Positions 23,857 through 34,309 of a stretch of 64,000 nucleotides of DNA are shown piece after piece. Every line of letters begins with the position of its first letter. Position 1 is the stretch's first letter. Origin of the DNA: Trichopria drosophilae (taxonomy: Eukaryota > Arthropoda > Insecta > Hymenoptera > Diapriidae); the NCBI GenBank assembly GCA_030407085.1, contig CM059587.1:38619501-38683500 (forward strand). The letters are read 5' to 3'. The position numbers were made by a program, and so were the translations under genes. The notes beneath the pieces are model-generated. The model saw nothing but the letters and a program-made list of their open reading frames with translations. It was not told the origin of the DNA and made no database searches.

Positions 23857-24090
23857 ATAGAAGACGAGTTATCCCAGAGCGCCATTTTTCAATATGATAT
23901 CCGGACAACTGCCAGGAGGATTGAATATCTGCAGAGTAATTTCGAAACAATAGGATTCCAAGTTAGATTAAAAACTGCAACCAACGCTGCGTGGACTTCA
24001 TTTGTTTCGAATGATCCTACACAAAAAACACTTTTTTGTAACATGATATACTCCCCTACTTTATTGTCAGTCTTAACGAGAAATCGATAA
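23857..24090 (+). CDS. Open frame of 78 codons without a start, possible relic
   Basis: Reading from just after a TAA, the frame is open to TAA at 24088-24090 and includes RRIEYLQSNFETIGFQVRL and TATNAAWTSFVSNDPT, which reads like soluble protein rather than AT-rich noise. There is no initiating Met in the first part. It lies ~240 bp from a minus-strand retrotransposon relic but on the opposite strand. I do not recognise the family. It may be an exon fragment, a relic of another element or chance. Confidence 0.15.
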   Translation: MEDELSQSAIFQYDIRTTARRIEYLQSNFETIGFQVRLKTATNAAWTSFVSNDPTQKTLFCNMIYSPTLLSVLTRNR

Positions 24091-24190
24091 TTTTAGAAAC
24101 TCAATAAAGTTAATAAAAAAAATCCCGGGAATAAAGTGATTCAATTAAATTGTTTATCCCGTCGCTTAATACTACCTAATTTATTATAAA

Positions 24191-24240
24191 TTTAACTACT
24201 GCAGGGCGCAAAATCGAGTTCTACCCTTGGAGTGTTAAAA
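24191..24240 (+). repeat. 47-bp unit shared with 59.3 kb
   Basis: TTTAACT, then GCAGGGCGCAAAATCG, TTCTAC and GGAGTGTTAAA appear here and, in reverse complement and the same order, at 59277-59323. The copy here has a 3-base insertion (act) after TTTAACT. Both copies are bounded by TTTAAC and GTTAAA, which are inverted relative to each other. Confidence 0.7.
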
Positions 24241-24328
24241 ACAATATTATAGTTTAGGATTTTTTTCTTCGAGAACTATAAACTTTTGGAAAACATTTCA
24301 AAGAACAGAAAATGCTTGGAATTCATCA

Positions 24329-24508
24329 AAGAATATTCCAAAATTGCTCCCGAATTTTTCGTTAATGTTTAAAAGTGTGTAAAAATTCGTATTTTGGGCA
24401 CTGCCAAATTACGCGATCTAGGTCTTCCATCTCATGTCCGCAGGAACACTCAGGAACACTTACAAATCCAATGCGACCCAAGGATGCCGCCATTGATTGA
24501 AATTGAAA
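24329..24508 (-). pseudogene. Decayed non-LTR retrotransposon ORF2 C-terminus
   Basis: The minus-strand translation reads MAASLGRIGFVSVPECSCG then HEMEDLDRVIWQCPKYEF. This matches the conserved tail of jockey/I-type ORF2 proteins: a short basic-hydrophobic lead, a C-x-C-G pair, an acidic stretch with a histidine-like position, and W/F-x-C-P-x-Y. In those families the pattern follows the reverse transcriptase and RNase H regions. The usual His is here an Arg (D-R-V in place of D-H-I/V). A stop (TAA at 24363-24365) precedes a further in-register piece, RKIREQFWNIL, which ends at TGA. No reverse transcriptase lies upstream on this strand, so it is a truncated dead fragment. Confidence 0.65.
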
Positions 24509-24539
24509 TGAAAAAAATGTTATTTCGGGTATTAATGGG

Positions 24540-26140
24540 TTAACTATGCGTAGACGCCCTTTAAAAAAACTTTAACCCTTTTAGAACGAAAATCCCCGTA
24601 AATAAACCCAGAAGTAAGTTTAATTGGTAAACCATCTAAATAATTGGTTTCTACCTGCATAGATCACGTATTTGTTCATGATGTATTTTAAAAGCGACAC
24701 ACGTGATCAAAATAAAGAGCAACGTCTCACCAGCCATCATTATACGAGAAAATAATAGAGGTAGCACAGACGTGAATAAAAATGATTCAATGCAGGATGA
24801 AGCCAAAGGAAGAGGAGAGGAAGCGGGACTTTGAATCTGGTGGAGTGAAGTGAGGGGAAGCGTTCAGAGGGGAAGAATACAACCACGAGTATAAGCTAGG
24901 TTGGGGTTGCGAGTCATTGCGACGGTGCGACCCTGAACTTGCCACGCGTCGATCGATACGTGGTTCAGTGTCCTGCACGACTGTTCCATCTCCTCTGGCT
25001 TTTTCATCCTTCCTTCCTGCCTTTTTCCGTCCTTTCAACCTCGTTGCCTGCGATCCCTAGGCTCGCACCGACTATGAGCACCATAAAATCCCAAGACCCT
25101 TTCTGCGAGGATCCCGTTACAGGAGCCCGGCTCTTAGCCCGGCATTAACGAAAAGTGCGACCGACCGTGAAGAGTCTCTCGATATCGCTTTTTGCACGTG
25201 TTTTTTTAAAATACATATTTATATTTCGCTGTAAGAGATAGGAAGCCGACTTTATAGTTAATACTCTTTTTTATGGTAACCCATAAATTGGTTGCATATT
25301 CAGTCAGTCTTTTTTACAACGAGATGATAAATATATTAGAATAACCAACAAATAGCTATTCAATCCAATTTTTGTCTGGAGCTCAGATTCATTACCCTAC
25401 CGAAGTCCTTTTCACTAGCCTGGTATCAAAATTATATAGTCCAAGCGACTTTGCATCATACAAGGTGCCATACTATACTTTCATAACTCTTTAACATGAA
25501 GGCTGCAAATGTGGTAAGCTGAAAGTTCGAAAGTTAGATTGTAGCTTGAATGTAAGCGAGGATGGCAGAGCTAGGGAACTCGAGTCAGTACTCCAAGCTG
25601 TAATTTTAGACGATTCCCAAAATATGTAGGAATGTCAACGTATATGTGATAACTCTGGAGAATTGGCGTGAAGCTCACGAAATGCAGCAAAAGGACCCTT
25701 CGTGATCTCGAAGTCACGTTGCTGTCGTTATCGTCGTCAAGGAGATCCGGTCGTTACATGGAACGTGAAAGGAACGGCTCGCGAGGCATAGGGATGGAAG
25801 ATCTTCGTGCCGTTTGAAAGGTTGTCGACTCGTAAGGCACCATCCATTGCCTTCGGTAATAGCGCTAGGAGGAATTAACGATAACTACTATCACGCTTTG
25901 CCAAACTCGGCAGTCATACTTTGTCTGCTACGTGACCGATGGTTTTAACTTAAGTTTCTTCTGTTTTTATTGTCAATTCCTTTTAGGTCATTGGTTAGAA
26001 AGGCAATTTAATTTAGGCGTGATTTATTTATATTTTATGATTTCAAAGCGTCAATGTGAATAGTAAGCAGTAGTTTTAGTGCAGTATATCTTTTGGCATA
26101 ACCTTTCTGGTTGTGCTACTAAGATATGCCAATGATTCAA
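24540..26140. other. Non-coding DNA with a CpG-richer block
   Basis: 24800-25180 and 25640-25900 are CpG-richer. Opposing open frames at 24787-25148 show no domain. A direct repeat 'caggaacactcaggaacact' lies just upstream (24440-24460), inside the retrotransposon relic. No gene assigned. Confidence 0.35.
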
Positions 26141-26145
26141 TTATT

Positions 26146-26448
26146 CCCGAATACAATTATCCCGATTTGACCCCAATAGAAACAAGGCCCGAGCCGGGAT
26201 ACAGTCTGGTTATCCTGATTAAAAATTCGATTCTGGTTCTGGCCGGAATCCAGCTGGGTTGGTCCGATCCTTTCGAATTCTGAATACAACGAGGATAACC
26301 TGGTCGGGATCCGATCATAGCCCGGTCAATATTTCAAATCTGGCCGGGCTGAAGTCGGATAAGCGTAACAAGCCCGGCCGAATCCCGGATATAACCAGGG
26401 TAACCCGAAATGATTCTGGTCAGAGCCCGGCCGCAATTTCTACTCGGG
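26146..26448. mobile_element. 303-bp member of the CCCGAG-end family
   Basis: The left end CCCGAATACAATTAT and the right end AATTTCTACTCGGG form imperfect terminal inverted repeats like those of the 87-bp elements at 31487 and 38768. TT lies on both sides. The interior is GC-rich, with repeated gcccgg / ataacc-agg / gatt-ctggt words in direct and inverted order at about 105-bp spacing. The plus-strand frame 26259-26456 comes from this repeat (ITWSGSDHSP against ITRVTRNDSGQSP). No transposase. Confidence 0.6.
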
Positions 26449-26449
26449 T

Positions 26450-29440
26450 TAGTTGATTTTACTATTGATTTCAGATTTTAAATTGAGAGATTACATTGCC
26501 CCAAGCAATCTGCACTATTATCTGCATTTGTAACGCTGACCTTACGTTGGGTGTGTGTCAATTACCGCACTGTAATGTAAAGGCCTTATACTTGCAATGC
26601 ATTTTTACAGCATTCAGAGTCCGAGATAAATATTGAAAAGATGATTAGCTGAAGAAGCAAGTCAGGGAAGTGAACGCATTGCTCAGAGATGGAGGTCTGG
26701 AAGGAAGGATAGAATAAGCAACAGAAAATCATTAATATGCTTCAGTATGGAGTCATTGGATAATTCTAAAATGGGCACCATATTAGATCTACACCAGAAG
26801 AGTAAGGATATCAACCCCCGCGCAAGCTAAAGAATAACTACGCACAAGGAACTACGCATTGAGTATCAAGACACTGGGGAATTCATGGATAATAGACAGG
26901 TTAAATTAGTGAAGGGTACGAGATTTTTTGGACCCGAATTTTCAGTTGAGTTCTTGTGGACCATATTCAAAACTAAAATTCAAGAATAGCTGCAGTAGGA
27001 GTAGTATGTAGGATTGGAAATGATGGGCGCATAGCGGCATCCTCTTCTAAGGAATATTAATGAGGAAACACAAATATTAATACCCAAACTCTTCTACAAA
27101 TGAGAAACCAAGATGTTCGTAGACAATGGCTCCATACTACAAATTCATGTGCAACCACTACCGAAACGTATATTATAAAAGCTATATCAATTTCGCCTAT
27201 GATTAATGCATGTAAAAGTTTAAATTTCGTTAAGACGCAATTTAAAAAAAGTGATCAACGATATTTTAAGTGATAACGATACCTTTTAAATGACTGTGCC
27301 ATCAGGAATAAATATTGCCGGGCAAGCGTCAGAACGAATAGTAATCAAGAAATAATAAATCAAATTGATTGGCAATATGAAAGAAAGCATTATATACCGT
27401 TCAGTTAATGAACTAAAAGCCATCCTTCACAGCTGAAATGCAAATCTATCTTCTCACACGCACAATCAAAGTTGAAAATCGGCGGCGTTCAATTTTGGGA
27501 GAATCGATGAATCGACCAATTCAACAGGGATTGTACCGAGCGTCAGCGGGTAACTAGGGCAAAGCTCCAAAATTAATGACGCTCGGTGTCCTCCGAACAG
27601 CAATTAAAAACTGTTCACATTTAATTAAAGCATTTCGGTGGTCGTTACGTGTCGGCCCCTGCACTTAGCGTTGCCTGCGTGTCGAGTAAAGTGGAAACGA
27701 TGCGGTAAAGCACGGTTATGGTGCGGAGAGACGCAGGCGAGGCAGGAGATAGGGCGAGAAAGAGAAATGAAACTAAAGCGACAGACACGAAAAAACACCG
27801 CCAGGGAAGGAACGAACTACGAGGTATCAAAGGAGAATAAATCACGCGAGATGGATAAATGATATTTCATTATTATCAATTACGAGGAATCCTATATAAC
27901 GCAACATCTTTATTATTGAATCAAGTGGACATTTTCTTGATCATATTTCTATTTAAGTTGCTAAAACCGAAACTCTATATTTTGAATTGTCTAACAGAAA
28001 CATTGTTTAATGTGCTATTTGTATAGATGAAGATCATAATAAAAATAACCCTAATCATGAAAAGAAGTCAAAGAACTTCTTGTAATTTTTTTGTAAGTTA
28101 TGCTACAATATATTACCGTGATGAAAATCGCATGCTGCAAATACTCTATATTTTGTTGGACCTAGCCACTAACCATTGCACTGAGCGCACAGTATAATTA
28201 TGAGCATCAGAATTGTAGTGAATTTTCCTCCAAACCCTGAAAAGTATAACACTCAGGCTCATAGTATAGTTATCTCGCCTATACGTCTAATTCTTACGAC
28301 CTCCATATGGTTATACGAAAAAACGACCATAAAAATCGTCTACAATTACCCTGGGAGAAATCTGACCAGTTTGTTGTTACAATGCTCAGTTTCCCTATAC
28401 CTTCAACATGGGAAAATTGTAAACTGGATAGAAACTAGCTAAAAACTGGATTCATTATCTAGTAGGATACCTGGAAAGAAATGAACGATAATATACAAAA
28501 ATAAAGGTGACTTGCATTCTCAATATGGAACCTCCGTAACTGATAAATTGGGATAGGGCATATTCAAAGGCAACACCAAATTGCAAATTCAACAGCTTGT
28601 TCCGTGGGAGAGTTTCAAACGCATTGATGAAGCCGAGAATTTCACATAGTTAAGTGTAGTAATCTAAATCATAATAGTCTACGCTTAACTACGAACAAAT
28701 AAACGAATTTATCAGTTTCGGAGATACTATAGTATAAATGGAAATAACTTATTATTTATTTGCCTACACCGAGAGGACTTTAAGATTATAGACGTACTGC
28801 AAGTAGAGATACCTTTGGTCAAAGCGGGAGATAGCTGCCGTTCATCGATTAAGATGAAGGCTGCCTTAGTTTGAGACATCAGTTGTCCAAAATACTGACA
28901 ACCGGCCTTCCAGTGAAAGGGAGCAGCCATACTATGTACAAATGAACTGTTGGCATCAAAGCCATCTTTTATTTTGAAACAGCAGTCGTCTTAAAAGTTG
29001 CGCGGTGGTTGTCTTAGGGCATAACACCAGTGCTACACTATATGCACCATAGTTGATGCCATAAACTTCTGTCAGTGTATGGGTAAGTGATCTCATACCG
29101 ACTATCCGCCCTGCTTATAGTTGACGGTGCTGTCTTTTGAATTCTTAATGGTGCGACTGGACGCTGACCTAATGTTGACAATCTGGCTTTAGGTTACGTC
29201 TATGGTTCTCATTTTATTCCAAGGTTATAACATCCCATTATGGTTTGACAACAATGGATTTTATATATTTATCCCAGAAATGGAACAAACAGTCCCCAAA
29301 AAGAAGACAAACGAATTTGTGGAAAGGAGTTGCATCAATGCCGTTGAAATCATCGCTTGTAAAGGAGTACGAAATATCAAAGACGAACTGCAAAATGAAA
29401 AACAAAAACAGTAGAAATGCCACTGAAACCCCCTAATGCC
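26450..29440. other. Non-coding stretch, no gene recognised
   Basis: Short frames on both strands (for example 27638-27862, 28200-28442, minus 28727-28930, 29202-29436) carry no motif. 27500-27800 is somewhat CpG-richer. Nothing further is supported. Confidence 0.4.
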
Positions 29441-29445
29441 CTAAG

Positions 29446-29578
29446 TATCTCACTTCACGAGAATTAGACACGGCTGTATCTTCTTTCACGAAAATTTGAC
29501 ACCAATGTGCCTCCTTTCAAGATAATTAAAAACCCAAAGGATCTTGAAATGAGTCACTTCAAACCAAATTAAGTCACA
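29446..29578 (+). repeat. 31-bp degenerate tandem repeat
   Basis: Units start at 29446, 29477 and 29508: 'tatctcacttcacgagaatt', 'tatcttctttcacgaaaatt' and 'tgcctcctttcaagataatt'. Each ends with a-c-a-c/a-a-a-c words. A decayed fourth follows from about 29540. The period is not a multiple of three. Confidence 0.65.
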
Positions 29579-29599
29579 GCATCTTATAATTTCACAAAC

Positions 29600-29656
29600 A
29601 CATTAACCGGCATCGGGACTCAGCCGGTTCGATTCCCATTCTGGTAATATTTTTCG
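29600..29656 (+). other. tRNA-like fragment (B-box with T-run), SINE-like
   Basis: GGTTCGATTCC (29626-29636) matches the RNA polymerase III B-box and is followed by CCATTCTGGTAATATTTTTCG. A second site at 44287-44325 (minus strand) has GGTTCGAGTCC followed by CACACAGGTATTAACTTTTTT. The shared order of B-box, GGTA and T-run suggests a tRNA-derived SINE tail. The T-stem does not pair, and I find no A-box at the right distance, so it is not a functional tRNA. Confidence 0.35.
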
Positions 29657-29659
29657 ATT

Positions 29660-31150
29660 TTGTTTTCAATCAGCAGTTCCCCGTTGGTTGAACGACCCAC
29701 GTTGTTTGTTTACATTTCGAAGATATTTGTTTGGCAGAAATTGACTTATTACCGTTGCCGTACTTTAATGTAGGTTTCTGCAGTTTCCTATATTCCAAAC
29801 AATGTGAGGAATGGCGACATCTCGACCTGTACATCTCGTAACTGTTGAGAATAATGTGTGAAAATTTGGGTAAAAGTGTAATGCTGCCCATTAAATTAGA
29901 TATTTTAGAAGATGAGCTTGAAACGTAGTTATTTCCTTTGACAACAACCTCTGCCATGAACATCTGCTATAATCTTATTGAATCTCCTATTATGTAAGGC
30001 GGAAAAGGACTTTTGAAAACACTATTACAAACATGTGCGTAAGACGCAATAGATAATACTTATGGTCTAGAATAGTGTATGTCACGTAGCACATGTCTGA
30101 AACATCGAGATTTGATATAAAAACTGTTGGTTTAATATTCTTTAACGAGAGATCACCAATATTTACAATTTCATCCCGAACGGTGTAGGGACGGCGTTAT
30201 TTATGAATTTCTACCAAAAATTTATGTTTTGTTAGAACCAATGAGTACAATACGTGTTAACGATTTCGAAATACGAATAATTGGATAATAGGACTTTTCA
30301 GGTGAAATTATCAACAATACATATATTTTTAGTAACATAACCATGCAGAGTAATGAGGTGGTAAAGCATTATGCTCAAGACAGGCTTGGAATCTAAAGCC
30401 GAGAAAAATCGCACCCTTTTCCAATACAAAGTGAAATAGATTTCCGAAAGACTATGGGAGAGAAGCAGGCCACACTCCGATTCCTGTCGCCTTTTCACTT
30501 TCCGCTTTCTTTCACACGTCGGGGATAATAAATTTAACTCCGGGAGTAATGTAGGATTCGTGTAAGGCGCGTTCTATTCAGACCTTCGCTCTTATGTGTA
30601 TTCTCACGATTCAAGCTCGCTCATTTCATTCGCGCGTTCCTACACGAGTACACACTTCCTACAGGTCTAAGGCTTCGCCAAGCGGATGATGAGTGAGGTC
30701 GGGCCAGAAAATGGCCCTCGGTTATTCACGACTCAAGTGGCGCGACTTCTTTGTTTCACCCCTGTTGACCGACGAGGATTAACTAGCCTAGACTGTAGAT
30801 GCTTCGAGGAGAACTCGTTCCGCCGACGAAAGAAGATCATGATGAAGATTAATGGGCATTTTTACCGAGGACGTCTTGCTACGTGACATGTCGCCAGGGA
30901 TTTGGGGAGCGAAAAATCTAGGAACAAAAGTGTTTGGCTTGCCGAAAAAATTAAGAACAAATTGAAACCTCTCTTAATATAAAGCATATTCGCCCTTTTA
31001 TAATAAAATCTATTTTGTGCAAAGTCTTGCGGACAACAATTAAAAGTGACTTCAAACTTCTTCCAGAACCAGTCCAACTTATGCTCGGCAAAATATCACG
31101 ATTCTCCAATGTTTTACTCCTTGGATTCTGGCATATGTTTGTTTAGGGCA
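29660..31150. other. Non-coding stretch with a CpG-richer block
   Basis: 30520-30900 is CpG-richer ('gtaaggcgcgttc', 'attcgcgcgttcc'). The frame 30686-30886 is unrecognised. No gene assigned. Confidence 0.4.
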
Positions 31151-31159
31151 TTAGGATAG

Positions 31160-31440
31160 CACTGATTTTTTTTGGTCGCAGTCTTGAATCCGATGAACTA
31201 AACCGTATAGCGGCGCTTCGAGTTACATATACCTACCACCACTGTACAGATTCTCGCGTGTTTTGTCCTTTCAGTCTCCCTCTTAAACCGCGTAATATCA
31301 ACGGTTTATTGCACGGCAAATGTAGAATAGGGAGTAAAGAAAATATAACTTCAGAGGAAGGAGGAAAATATATTAACAAAAATTAGTAGGCACAAGGTGC
31401 TTAAGGTGACATCATGCGGATTAGTTCATACCTTCGAAAC
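31160..31440 (-). repeat. Decayed dispersed repeat (copy 2)
   Basis: Homologous to 12790-13110. The minus-strand translation carries FLLIYFPPSSEVIF and CNKPLILRGLRGRLKG, interrupted by stops. Landmarks 'tatcaacggttt' and 'caaggtgcttaaggtgacatc' give the alignment. Family not identified. Confidence 0.5.
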
Positions 31441-31486
31441 TTCTATCAACATAGCTGATTCAAGTTCATATAACGTAGCATAGGCA

Positions 31487-31573
31487 CCCGAGCAGAAATT
31501 TGTTCAGGTCCTGATCAGGGTGTAACTCTTTTGGTCAGGCCCTGATCAGGGCCTTAATAAATTTCTACTCGGG
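31487..31573 (+). mobile_element. 87-bp palindromic mini-element, copy 1
   Basis: Starts CCCGAGCAGAAATTT and ends AAATTTCTACTCGGG. The palindrome CCTGATCAGG occurs twice inside, either side of a 'tgtaac...ttttggtcaggc' core. Flanked by CA on each side. It equals the reverse complement of 38768-38854 at 81 of 87 positions by eye. No coding capacity. Confidence 0.85.
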
Positions 31574-31579
31574 CAGTAC

Positions 31580-33460
31580 CATTCCATGGGTTAGAGGAAA
31601 ACATATTTCTAGATGATTTTTATTTCATCAGACTGCAATAACATTTTTTGTGTGACGTTTCATGTTTTTGCGGAGATGTACTTGGTTTACCTTTCAATAC
31701 CAAGTATTTTTGTTCTTTCGAATATGATAAGTAAATAATCATGTACGTTTATCTTATATCTTTTAGCTCCCCAATCGGGTTGGGAATTGTATTGGATGGA
31801 AATTTGGAATTCGTGAATCTTATTGTGGTGATTATTTCGATGAGGAGGGATTTCGTGAGACAACGTAAAAAAGGGCATCCGGAATAAAAGATATTTGCGT
31901 CTACATTCCATCGTGGCAAAATCGAATCTGGAGTCACGCTCTCCAGGAACCGTTTAAGGCGAATTACAATCCAGACTGAACTGGGCGATATTTCGTCGAT
32001 TCCTATTCGGTAGTCGCGAATAAACTTGGTCTTGAGCCACGAGAGCGACTTTTCGAGTATTGGTGCTCACAAATGCGACGGAGCGAGCGACACACTCTTT
32101 CAAGTTCTCCGGTTCGACGTACAGAATTGAAATTAACATAAAATCGAAATGCCGGGAAACTTCGCGCATAAAGAGTCAACTGCCCAAGTTCGTTCAATGG
32201 CTGTGAACGGATAACTCCGTTTCGGCATGAAAGGATTTCATGCCCCTCTTGCTCCCATCTTTCTCTTGCCGCATCGACAAGCTACTCTTTCCACCATTGG
32301 GGTAAGAGGGAACATTTTCGAATAATTAGTTCGTCGGTTCATTTATTGCACCGCGATATGCAATCATTCGGGATACACTCCCAGCGTCCCAAGTACACAC
32401 AATGGGCGGAGCACTGTGAAATAATAATATCGTATCAAGTGGTTCGAACGTTAAACGAATCGTACTAAGAAGCGGCAATTCCATTTTATTTGCTGGAAGG
32501 TAATTTTTTTTTAAATCCAGGTAGATAAATGAAATATTTAAGCTTTTTTCTTTTACTAATATAACAACTCAGGACCACGAACAAAAATCGATGAAATATT
32601 CCTTTGGCTGGATCTATTGTATTATAAGTTTTGTGATTGCTTTCTAACCTTAAAAAAATAGCGAATTTTACATGGTAGAGAACACTTAAATACTGACGAA
32701 TTCACCTCAATTTTGGTATCTAAGTGTTTCTGAGGCAACTTATTAATTCTACATTCAGCCATTGACAGAAAGAATGATGTAGACGCAGTAAGAATGTGTT
32801 CCCGTTGGTATGCTTCGAGTCCCCCCTTATTTCTCATTATTCTTAAATTAGGTTTAAAAATTAATAAAGAAAGATTTTCTTGATTTTAGAGTGTTTGTTA
32901 ATCCAAATGCGTGGGATGAAAGTAACCGATTCCGTCTGGGCAGCGACGCGCATGCGCACTACCGCTTCATTACTGCTAGCGTAGTAATAAAAAAGCACGC
33001 TTTTCTATGAAAAAATAGTATATGCCACAAGGGAGAATAGGTGTTTGTAGACTCGTGCGAATTGCTGTCCTCCCTTCGATTCTGCCTCAAACGTCTCGTC
33101 GGTAAACACCTATTTTGCTCCTTAGTTAAAAGATGTACTATTATGCTACATGCGAGGAATGCCCATACGCATGTCTAGAGCGGGGGCTGCGTTCAGGCAA
33201 CATCAAGCCCCGCGCTTGGCGAGTTCGAGCGCTCTCGTCCCTTGCAGCACAATATACTCTTTCTTAGTTATGGTTGATAACCGTACTATTTTTCAAGTTA
33301 CTTTGACGTTTAAAGAATCCCATGAATACCAACTTTTGTAAAAATTAAAGAATATTTTAATAATTCGACCACGAATTAATTAGATCTTGTCGTTGAGGAT
33401 ATTGAAAATCTATATGTGAGTTGTTAATAAGCGATCTTAGAATCCCTATACTTTAAAATT
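31580..33460. other. Non-coding DNA with CpG-richer stretches
   Basis: 31900-32300 and 32930-33260 are CpG-richer. An imperfect inverted repeat pairs 'gagaataggtgtttgtagac' near 33032 with the complement of 'cggtaaacacctattttgctc' near 33101. Overlapping frames in 31954-32197 have no recognisable content. Confidence 0.4.
32947..32958. promoter_or_regulatory. Possible NRF-1/Ewg-type binding site
   Basis: The near-palindrome CGCGCATGCGCA fits the NRF-1 consensus YGCGCAYGCGCR recognised by animal NRF-1 and its insect homologue Ewg. It lies in a CpG-richer patch with no recognised gene beside it. A second match is at 52177-52188. Confidence 0.3.
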
Positions 33461-33601
33461 ATGGAACTCAAATTTCAGTCCAAAGGAGTAGAAAATGGGA
33501 TACGCCGGGTTCGACTAAATTTGAGTTCTTTGGAGTCAAAATGTAGTTTAATGGCGTCAATAAATACGGAAAAAGAGAAAGGCGACTGAATGCCGTATAG
33601 A

Positions 33602-34145
33602 CAGGACTAGTTATTATGCGGCCAGCTTTTTTATTTCAACTCGCCATAATATAGCCAATTTTGAAGGGTTTGAAACGAATACAAAAAAATTGTTCGTTAG
33701 AGATTTCCGCAGCTAATGGTGAAATAATAAATTATATATCTCAATAAACAATAAAGTTATTAATTTTTTTCTACGCAACTGTATACATATACCTTCTTGC
33801 TCTTCATTTATCGAGCAAATTTCGAGTACCCGAAAACTGTCAGCGAGAAAATTATTCATAAAGGTTATGAACAAATTTTCTGGAAAGTTTTATCTTTATT
33901 GGTCTAATAGTCACAAAGTTATGAATGTTTAACGTTGGTGGCAGCCGATGACCAACGCGTCATGTGCTTCGAGGCCCTGAAAAACTTCATTGTTTATTGT
34001 GATATATAATTTATTCACTCTTCATTAGATGCAAAAAACTCTAACGAACAATTTCTTGTTTTATTCGTTTCAAAATTCCCAGAATTGAATAAGTTATAAC
34101 GAGTTGAAATAAAACATGTTTGTCGGCCGGCCACGTAGTAACCTG
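33602..34145. mobile_element. ~545-bp fold-back element with ~145-bp inverted arms
   Basis: The left arm (33602-33768) and right arm (33985-34145) are inverted copies. 'ttttatttcaactcg', 'tttgaaacgaata', 'aaattgttcgttagag' and 'aataaattatatatc' each recur in complement. The outer ends (cagg-ttattatg-cggcc against caggttactacgtggccggcc) are more diverged. The interior has no ORF. The duplicated target site is uncertain. Confidence 0.75.
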
Positions 34146-34203
34146 TTTTCGATGCAGTATATAGCTACACCGGTAAAGGGATTCAAACCTAGCATGGAAT
34201 ACC

Positions 34204-34299
34204 CCAAAGGAGCAAATGTGACTCCAAGAGAGTAAAATTGAAGCTTGTGGGAGTGGAAATTAACGATTACTCTCTCTTGGATTCCGCATTTGAGCCTTA
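34204..34299. repeat. Small palindromic element
   Basis: Arms 'ggagcaaatgtgactccaag agagtaa' and the complement of 'ttactctctcttggattccg catttgagcc' pair over ~35 bp around a short loop. It lies next to the fold-back element and resembles a looser palindrome at 33466-33546 ('actcaaattt' / 'aaatttgagt' with tccaaag). Confidence 0.55.
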
Positions 34300-34309
34300 T
34301 TAATAACAT

